From contig JAKJGY010000011.1 in NCBI GenBank assembly GCA_022704145.1, positions 1-49,754 on the forward strand: DNA of 49,754 nt. Direction: 5' to 3'. Both the position numbers and the translations under genes were made by a program. The stretch's first letter is position 1. Each line of letters opens with the position of its first letter. Below the pieces are notes generated by a model. That model was not told where the DNA came from, searched no databases, and saw nothing but the letters and a program-made list of their open reading frames with translations. Below are positions 40,867 through 47,215 of the stretch, in pieces. This DNA comes from Verrucomicrobiota bacterium (GTDB lineage Bacteria > Verrucomicrobiota > Kiritimatiellia > RFP12 > UBA1067).

Positions 40867-41894
40867 GAGGAAAGGGCGTGACGCGTCGGGCGTTTGTCAA
40901 GGCGGGGGCGGCTGCGGTCGCTGCGGCGGGGCTGGCGCGCGCAGGCCGCGCCGAGGAGGCGCGCAAGGGGTTGCTCTGGGGCGCGCTGCTGCACATGGGC
41001 ACGAACATGTGGTCGGACGTGCCCGTAAGCGCGTGGGGGCCGTTCAAAGGCGAGCAGCTGAGCCTTGTGTGCCAGGCCGACCACCTGCGCTTCGACGAGG
41101 CAGTGTGGCAGGCGCTGACGGCGCGGATGGCGGCGGCGAAGATGAACCTCGTGGTGATCGACCTCGGCGAGGCGCTGCAATACGAGAGCCACCCCGAGCT
41201 GTCGGTGAAAGGGTCGTGGCCGGTCGCGCGCTTTCGCAAGGAGCTGGCCCGGCTGAGAGGGCTGGGGCTGGAGCCGATCCCGAAGCTCAACTTCTCGACG
41301 GCGCATGACACGTGGCTCAAGGAGTACGGGCGGCAGGTGTCGACGCCGACCTATTACAAGGTGTGCGAAGACCTGATCCGCGAAGTGTGCGCGATCTTCG
41401 ACAAGCCGCGCTTCTTCCACCTCGGCTACGACGAGGAGACGGCGGGCCATCAGAGCAAGTACAGTTACGCCGTGGTGCGGCAAGGCGAGCTGTGGTGGCA
41501 CGACTTTCTCATTTTCGTGAAGCGGGTCGAATCCCAGGGCGTACGGCCGTGGATCTGGTCGGACTACTACTGGAACCACCCTGAAGAGTTTCTCAGCCGC
41601 ATGCCGAAGTCGGTGCTGCAGAGCAACTGGTATTACGGCGCGTCGTTCGATGCGGCCAAGCAAAAGCATGTGCAGGCCTACCTGGATCTCGACAAGGCGG
41701 GCTTCGACCAGGTGCCGACCGGCTCGAACTGGAGCTGCGACACGAACTTCAAAGGCACGGTCGAGTTCTGCACGCGGAGCTTCGCGCCCGAGCGGCTCAA
41801 GGGCTTCCTGATGGCGCCGTGGTTCTTCACGCTGCCGGAGTGGAAGGAGAAGAACCTGCAGGCCGTCGCGCAAGTGGAAGCGGCGATGGGGTGA
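40863..41894 (+). CDS. Tat-exported GH20-like TIM-barrel protein
   Basis: A 343-aa protein with a twin-arginine signal (TRRAFVKAGAAAVAAAGLARA). The barrel carries FHLGYDEETAG with D190-E191, like the Asp-Glu pair of GH20 hexosaminidases (HLGGDE), and PWIWSDYYWNHPEE later. The ~300-residue mature chain is a bare catalytic barrel without the usual GH20 N-terminal domain. It may be a hexosaminidase-like enzyme or an inactive relative. Tat export suggests folding (and perhaps cofactor loading) in the cytoplasm. It is coupled to the DUF4091 gene by an ATGA overlap. Confidence 0.7.
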   Translation: MRGKGVTRRAFVKAGAAAVAAAGLARAGRAEEARKGLLWGALLHMGTNMWSDVPVSAWGPFKGEQLSLVCQADHLRFDEAVWQALTARMAAAKMNLVVIDLGEALQYESHPELSVKGSWPVARFRKELARLRGLGLEPIPKLNFSTAHDTWLKEYGRQVSTPTYYKVCEDLIREVCAIFDKPRFFHLGYDEETAGHQSKYSYAVVRQGELWWHDFLIFVKRVESQGVRPWIWSDYYWNHPEEFLSRMPKSVLQSNWYYGASFDAAKQKHVQAYLDLDKAGFDQVPTGSNWSCDTNFKGTVEFCTRSFAPERLKGFLMAPWFFTLPEWKEKNLQAVAQVEAAMG

Positions 41895-41949
41895 CGGGGC
41901 GTGCGCCCTCAAACCAACAAGGAGCCAGAGGCGCGTGGGATCAGGCGTG

Positions 41950-41985
41950 CGCCACTGACACACCTCCGGAGGTGTGTCAGTGGCG
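41950..41985. repeat. Perfect 36-bp palindrome
   Basis: Arms of 18 bases (CGCCACTGACACACCTCC and its exact reverse complement) with no loop. It sits 56 bases after the GH20-like stop and ~100 bases before the next ATG. It could be a terminator-like structure, a protein-binding site or a member of a dispersed repeat family. Confidence 0.95.
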
Positions 41986-42073
41986 TCTGAAGAACCCTCA
42001 GAAATTACGTCTGCGGGGGCCACCGCAATCGGCCACGCGAGGTTGGTGCTCGCTCAACCGGAGCGGAATCACG

Positions 42074-42079
42074 TATACT
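42074..42079 (+). promoter_or_regulatory. TATACT -10-like box seven bases from a start codon
   Basis: TATACT, then seven bases, then the ATG at 42087. No -35 match at the expected distance. Same arrangement as at 14743 and 28737. Confidence 0.4.
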
Positions 42080-42086
42080 GCGAGGT

Positions 42087-43769
42087 ATGAGACTCATGAA
42101 CGCCTGGCTTGCTACGCTGGCCGCCGCACTCTGCGCCTCGCCTGTCTGGGCCGACGGCACGGCTTCGGCGGGACCCGTTCAGAAGCGGCTGATCGCGCAC
42201 AGTTGGGACCTGCTGGCGGCGCGGCCGGCGGACGTGGCGCGTAACGTGGAGGCGTGGGCCGACCTGCCCGTTGACGGCGTGTCGCTCGCGGTCGCGGTCG
42301 AGCCTGAGAAGGGACGGCGCGTCGGCTACAGCACGGTCATGGGCGACGCGCCTTGGGAGCGCGCGTGGTTCGCGCGCGAGGCGGAGGTTCTGCGACAGTG
42401 CGCGTCGCGCTCGCTGACGCACAACTTCCTGACGGCCTTCTGGGCGCCGCGTAAGCGGCTGGCGTGGGGCGACGACGCGGCATGGGAGGCGTTCGCGCAT
42501 AACATGGGCGTGCTGGCATGGCTGGCGAAGGAGGGACGCGCGCGGGGCGTGCTCGTCGACCCGGAGGACTATCCTGAGACGCGCCAGTACTTTCGCGCGG
42601 AGGGCGATCCGCCCTTTGCCGACGTCGCCGCACGGGCGCGCGAGCGAGGCGCGCAGGTGATGCGCGCCATGGCGGAGGCCTACCCCGAGGTCGATGTGCT
42701 CTCGTTCTGGCTACTGAGCCTGCACCCGTCCTATTACAACGGCTGCGACGCGCCGGCAGCGATGGCGGCGGACGCGGGCGACCTCTGGCCGAGCTTTGTG
42801 AACGGGCTGCTCGACGCGCTGCCGCCGGGGGCCAGGCTGATCGACGGGAACGAGCACGGCTACCGCTATGAAGCCGCGAGCCAGGACTTCTATCTCGCGG
42901 CGTGGTCGATGCAGAATCGCGCGCTGGCGCTGGTGGCGCCGGAGAATCGCTCCAAGTACCGGACGCAGGCGCTGGCGGGCTTCGGCCTCTACGTCGACAT
43001 GTATACGAACCCCGCCGGCTCGCCATGGTATTTCGGCGAGGCGGGCGGCTCGCGGCTGAACCATCTCGCGCTGAACGTGGCGCAGGCGCTGGACGCGGCG
43101 GACGAGTACGTGTGGGTGTACGGCGAGAAGCGGGACTGGATCCGCTGGGCGGGCACGTCTCGCACCAACGCGACGTGGGAGGCGTCCTTGCCGGGCTTCG
43201 CCGACACGCTGCGGGTGCTGCGGCGGCCAAGCGAGGCGCGGGGGCTCATCGAGCGGCGGCGCCAGGCCGGGACGCTGACCAACCTGCTGGACAACGGCGC
43301 GTGCGCGCTGGCGTCGGCGCCCCGGGAGGCGGGCTTTCTCGAGGGCCTGCTGCCGCCGGCGTGGGGCTGCTGGCAGCACGAGAAACGGGCGCAGGGCCGC
43401 TTCGGGACGGACGCGTCCAAAGGGCTGTCCGACGCCTTCTCGCTGCGGGCGGAGGGCGTCGGGGACGGCTGCTTCATCGCGAAGGCGCCGGTGCTGGCGG
43501 GCGGGCGGTACGCGGTTGAAGCCTATACGCAGGGCGCGGCGCCGCACCTACGCGTGCGCTGGAACAGGGAGGGGCGCTGGCACGCCGAGGCGCTCGACGT
43601 GCTGGTGCGCTTCGGCGAGCCGGAGCCGAGCGGCTGGCGGCGCGCGTTCGGCGTGGTGAGCGTGCCGGCTGGCGCGGACACGCTGGTGATGCTGCTCGGT
43701 ATGCAGCAGAAGGAAACCGAGGCCACGTGGTTTGACTGCGCGGCGGTCTACCCGCTGGCTGGGCCGTGA
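42087..43769 (+). CDS. Secreted protein of unknown family, possible TIM-barrel glycosidase
   Basis: A 560-aa protein with a signal peptide (WLATLAAALCASPVWA). The middle has a barrel-like rhythm with LIAHSWDLLAARP, GVLVDPEDYPE, LSFWLLSLHPSYYNG, LIDGNEHGYRYE, and EYVWVYGEKRDWIRW; the acidic pairs in DPEDY and DGNEH could be catalytic. The last ~150 residues look like a beta-sandwich (GRYAVEAYTQGAAPHLRVRW, WFDCAAVYPL), perhaps carbohydrate-binding. I do not recognise a named family. Position among GH genes suggests sugar degradation. No Shine-Dalgarno sequence precedes the ATG; a TATACT box lies seven bases upstream. Confidence 0.7.
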   Translation: MRLMNAWLATLAAALCASPVWADGTASAGPVQKRLIAHSWDLLAARPADVARNVEAWADLPVDGVSLAVAVEPEKGRRVGYSTVMGDAPWERAWFAREAEVLRQCASRSLTHNFLTAFWAPRKRLAWGDDAAWEAFAHNMGVLAWLAKEGRARGVLVDPEDYPETRQYFRAEGDPPFADVAARARERGAQVMRAMAEAYPEVDVLSFWLLSLHPSYYNGCDAPAAMAADAGDLWPSFVNGLLDALPPGARLIDGNEHGYRYEAASQDFYLAAWSMQNRALALVAPENRSKYRTQALAGFGLYVDMYTNPAGSPWYFGEAGGSRLNHLALNVAQALDAADEYVWVYGEKRDWIRWAGTSRTNATWEASLPGFADTLRVLRRPSEARGLIERRRQAGTLTNLLDNGACALASAPREAGFLEGLLPPAWGCWQHEKRAQGRFGTDASKGLSDAFSLRAEGVGDGCFIAKAPVLAGGRYAVEAYTQGAAPHLRVRWNREGRWHAEALDVLVRFGEPEPSGWRRAFGVVSVPAGADTLVMLLGMQQKETEATWFDCAAVYPLAGP

Positions 43770-43875
43770 GCCCTCAAAGGGCCGGCGCGCGCCTGACGCG
43801 TCGGCCCGGGATTGATCGGGCGCTGAGCGGTTGCGAGACTCAGGACTTAGAAACCGAGCAAAGAAGGAATACGAG

Positions 43876-45882
43876 ATGAGAAGAACATGGCTGGTTGTCG
43901 GCGTCGGGGCGGCAGGGCTGCTGACGGGGGCTTGTGCGTCGGAGCCGTCGTACGGGGAGCCGAAACGGCTCAGACGGGCCGACAGCTTCTTGGGCATCCA
44001 CTTCGATTTCCATGCGCGCGAGGATTGCACGGCGGTGGGTTCGAACACCACACCGGAGATGGTGGCGGCGATCATCGACCAGGTGAAACCGGACTACATC
44101 CAGATCGACTGCAAAGGGCACCCGGGCTACTCGAGCTACCCGACGAAGGTCGGCAACCCCGTGCCGGGCTTTGTGGGCGACCCGCTGCGCGTGTGGCGGC
44201 GGGCGACAGCGGAGCGGGGTGTCGCGCTCTACATGCACTACTCAGGCGTTTGGGACGGCGCGCAAGTCGCGAAGCATCCTGACTGGGCGGCGACTGGCGC
44301 GGACGGCAAGCCGAGCAGCAAGGCGGCATCGGTGTTCGGCCCTTATGCGGACGAGCTGCTGATCCCGCAGTTGCGTGAGCTGGCGGGCACGTACGGCGTC
44401 GACGGCGCGTGGATCGACGGAGAGTGCTGGGCCACGGCACCGGACTACGGCGCGAAGGCGGCGCAGGCGTTCCGGGCTGCGACGGGCTGCCAGACGCTGC
44501 CGAAGAAGCCGGGCGAGCCACTCTGGTTCGAGTTCCAGCAGTTTCACCGCGAGGCGTTTCGACGTTACTTGCGCCACTATGTCCGCGAGGTTCACAAGAC
44601 CCACCCTAAGTTCCAGCTCTGCAGCAACTGGGCCTTCACGGATCACATGGCGGAGCCTGTGAGCGCGCCGGTCGACTTCCTCTCGGGCGACTACGCGCCG
44701 GACGACAGCGTGAACTCGGCGCGGCTCTCGGCGCGCTTCCTGCAGCGGCAGGGGCTGCCATGGGATCTGATGGCGTGGAGCTTTAGCCGTAAAGTAAAAG
44801 GCCCCGACGGCAAAGGCCTGCAGAAGTCCGCGCAGCAGCTTGAGCGCGAGGCGGCGGTGGTGGTCGCGCTGGGCGGCGGGTTCCAGGCGTACTTCACGCA
44901 GCGGCGCGACGGGTCGGTGAAGCTGGAGCAGATGCCCGCCATGGCGGAGACGGCGACGTTCTGCCGCGAGCGTCAGGCGCTCTGCCACCGCTCGGAACCG
45001 GTGCCGCAGGTGGCGCTGCTGCTCTCGACCGAGGCGCACTACCGTAAAATCAGTGGCCTCTTCAACCGCGACTTTACAGGGCTCGGCGGCATACTGCAGG
45101 CTCTGCTGGAGGCGCAGCACTCAGTCGAGGTTGTGGCCGAACACCAGCTCCGAGGGCGACTCGGCGCGTACCCGCTGATCGTAGTGCCGGAGTGGGGCTA
45201 TCTCGACCCGGTGTTCCGCGAAGACCTCGTGGCTTATACGAAAGCGGGCGGAAGCCTGCTGCTGGTCGGGCCGAAGAGCGCAGCGCTGTTCCAGAAGGAA
45301 CTGAACGTGGCGCTGGCGGGCGAACCTTCAGGCCGGCCCACGACGCTGGCGTGGGAGGGAGGCGAGGCCAAGACTAAGGGCTTGACGCAGGGTGTCACGC
45401 TCGGCGCTGACACGGAAGCGTTCGGCGCGCTGCGAGCAGAGGGAGGCGCGTCGCAGCCCGCAGCGTCGGTCGCGCCGCTGGGCAAGGGTAAGATCGCGGC
45501 GATCTACGCGGAGCTGGGGCAGAGCTACAGCGGCGTGCGCAGCCCCGTGGTGCGCGGCTTCTTGAGCGCTCTGACGCGGCGGCTCTTTCCCCGGCCGATG
45601 GCCGAGGTGGCGGGCTCGCCGGACGTCGACGTGTGTCTGATGCGCAAGGGGGAGCGGTTGCTCGTGAACCTCGTCAACACTTCAGGGCCGCACCAGACCG
45701 AGGCGATTCAAGAGACCGTTCAGCCGGTGGGGCCACTGAAGGTCACGCTGCGGCTGTCGGCCAAGCCGAAGAAGCTGACTCTCGAACCGGGCGGGCAGCC
45801 GCTGGCGTTCGAGTGGCGCGACAACGAGGCGAGGCTGACGGTGCCGTCACTCGACATCCACCGCGTGCTTGTTGCGGAGTGA
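43876..45882 (+). CDS. Secreted GH29-like alpha-L-fucosidase-type protein with GATase-like domain
   Basis: A 668-aa protein; export signal WLVVGVGAAGLLTGACAS, possibly a lipoprotein (Cys after LTGA, a weak lipobox). A TIM barrel follows (FLGIHFDFHA, DYIQIDCKGHPGYSSYPT, LYMHYSGVWDG, VDGAWIDGECW with Asp181 in the place of a GH29-type nucleophile). From ~430 comes a Rossmann/GATase-like domain (YPLIVVPEWGYLDP, KAGGSLLLVGPKSA), as in several barrel-plus-trimerisation-domain glycosidases, and a final beta-sandwich. AAGGA precedes the ATG. Alpha-L-fucosidase is the best guess but GH29-like relatives vary in substrate. Confidence 0.68.
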   Translation: MRRTWLVVGVGAAGLLTGACASEPSYGEPKRLRRADSFLGIHFDFHAREDCTAVGSNTTPEMVAAIIDQVKPDYIQIDCKGHPGYSSYPTKVGNPVPGFVGDPLRVWRRATAERGVALYMHYSGVWDGAQVAKHPDWAATGADGKPSSKAASVFGPYADELLIPQLRELAGTYGVDGAWIDGECWATAPDYGAKAAQAFRAATGCQTLPKKPGEPLWFEFQQFHREAFRRYLRHYVREVHKTHPKFQLCSNWAFTDHMAEPVSAPVDFLSGDYAPDDSVNSARLSARFLQRQGLPWDLMAWSFSRKVKGPDGKGLQKSAQQLEREAAVVVALGGGFQAYFTQRRDGSVKLEQMPAMAETATFCRERQALCHRSEPVPQVALLLSTEAHYRKISGLFNRDFTGLGGILQALLEAQHSVEVVAEHQLRGRLGAYPLIVVPEWGYLDPVFREDLVAYTKAGGSLLLVGPKSAALFQKELNVALAGEPSGRPTTLAWEGGEAKTKGLTQGVTLGADTEAFGALRAEGGASQPAASVAPLGKGKIAAIYAELGQSYSGVRSPVVRGFLSALTRRLFPRPMAEVAGSPDVDVCLMRKGERLLVNLVNTSGPHQTEAIQETVQPVGPLKVTLRLSAKPKKLTLEPGGQPLAFEWRDNEARLTVPSLDIHRVLVAE

Positions 45883-45883
45883 G

Positions 45884-45924
45884 CGGGCAGGAGTCGCGAG
45901 ACCTTGCTCTCGCCCCTCCTCCCG
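45884..45924. terminator. Stem-loop between convergent genes
   Basis: An outer CGGG-CA-GGAG / CTCC-T-CCCG helix and a perfect inner GCGAGA / TCTCGC helix around CCTTGC. It sits directly after the GH29-like stop and before the stop of the minus-strand gene. No T-run, so strength is uncertain. Confidence 0.45.
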
Positions 45925-45937
45925 TGCTTACGCCGAC

Positions 45938-47023
45938 TCAACGGCCACCCTTCCGCACCGTCTCCACCATCGCGAAGATGTTCTCCAGCGGCGTGCCGGC
46001 CTGGACGTTGTGGCAGGAGCAGCAGATATACCCCTGCCCGCCCGCGCCAAGTTTCGCAAGACAGTCGCGTGTCTCGGCGCGTACCGTTTCAGGCGTGCCG
46101 AACGGCAGCACGCTCTGGTTGTCCACACCGCCGTGGAAGATCACACGGTCGCCATACTCGTTCTTGAGTTCCGCCAGCTCCATGCCGGGGCAGGCGTGCT
46201 GGATCGGATTCAGCACGTCGATGCCGCACGCGATGATCGGCCCCAGCAGCGGGCGGGCGGCGCCGTCGGTGTGATAGAACACCTTCAAGCCGTGCGCGTG
46301 GATCAGGTCGCACCACCGCTTCAGGCGCGGCTGCAGGTGGCGCCGCCACATATCGGGCGACAGGATCAGACTGGTCTGTCCCGCGATGTCGTCGCTGATG
46401 AAGACCAGGTCGAGCGTCTTCCCGGCGCGCGCGAAGAACCGCTTCATCATCTCGGTCTGGATCGCTTCGATCCGGTCGAGCGCCGCGTCCACGTAATCCG
46501 GGTCGAGCGCCAGATCCATCATCGCCTGCTCCAGACCGCGCATCTGGCAGTAGATCTCAAAGAAGGACACCCACGGCCCGATGACCGCGAACTCCTTGGA
46601 GGCCTCGGCCGCCTTGGCCACCGCGCCGTCATAATCGAACCTGTCCACGTCGGGCCAAAAGGCATAGTCGGACAGCGACGCTGGCGAATCGTAGCCGCCC
46701 AGCGGGGGCTCGCCGAACTCGGCGTAATGCGCCTCGCCGGTCTGAATGCCCTTGAGCGGCACACCCCACATGGTGCGCGAGCCGCCCGACTCCGCGCCCG
46801 CGCCGGACTGCGCGCCCGCACGGTCGCCGACAGCCATCTGATAGTCCATGAAGACCCAGACAATCTTGTCGAGCCCCAGCTTCCGATAGACCTCCACGTC
46901 GCTGCCGACCGAGAAGTGCTTGCGCAGCGCGGCGCCGATCTCCGGCGTATGCCAGAGATCAACCGGCGTGCGATCCGTCGGTTGCCGCTTCAACGTCGCC
47001 AGAACCCGTTCGCGAGGTGTCAT
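45938..47023 (-). CDS. Uroporphyrinogen-decarboxylase-family protein (MtaA/CmuA-like)
   Basis: A 361-aa TIM-barrel protein: N-terminal TPRERVLATLKRQPTDRTPVDLW, then FISDDIAGQTSLILSPDMWRRHLQP, VFYHTDGAARPLL, NPIQHACPGM and a C-terminal GYICCSCHNVQAGTPLENI. The layout is that of the corrinoid methyltransferase-like branch rather than haem-pathway HemE. It has an extra low-complexity Ala/Gly/Ser insert near residue 70 (GAQSGAGAESGG). PVC genomes often carry many such paralogues beside glycosidases; demethylation of methoxylated sugars is a possible but unproven role. No corrinoid protein gene is next to it. Confidence 0.82.
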   Translation of the reverse strand: MTPRERVLATLKRQPTDRTPVDLWHTPEIGAALRKHFSVGSDVEVYRKLGLDKIVWVFMDYQMAVGDRAGAQSGAGAESGGSRTMWGVPLKGIQTGEAHYAEFGEPPLGGYDSPASLSDYAFWPDVDRFDYDGAVAKAAEASKEFAVIGPWVSFFEIYCQMRGLEQAMMDLALDPDYVDAALDRIEAIQTEMMKRFFARAGKTLDLVFISDDIAGQTSLILSPDMWRRHLQPRLKRWCDLIHAHGLKVFYHTDGAARPLLGPIIACGIDVLNPIQHACPGMELAELKNEYGDRVIFHGGVDNQSVLPFGTPETVRAETRDCLAKLGAGGQGYICCSCHNVQAGTPLENIFAMVETVRKGGR

Positions 47024-47072
47024 GCCGTACCTCCCTATTTCTCACCTATAACTTCAATCTGATCACGATTAA

Positions 47073-47144
47073 GATTACGATTAAAATTAAGATTAGGAGA
47101 AAGGGCGACTTTTCGTAATCATAATCTTGTTCTTAATCGTAATC
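47073..47144. repeat. AT-rich inverted repeat of GATTAAGATTACG-type units
   Basis: Arms 47073-47097 and 47120-47144 are reverse complements at 21 of 25 bases, with a 22-base loop. Each arm is itself a run of GATTA(A/C) units, with further units flanking. It fills the 192-bp gap between the URO-D-family and GH78 genes. Strikingly AT-rich next to GC-rich genes. Confidence 0.88.
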
Positions 47145-47215
47145 CTTGCAAATACCAGTTACCACTCTCGTTTTGCCCTGAAACCCGGGCGGCGGGCTTA
47201 CCTGTTTAACGCCGC

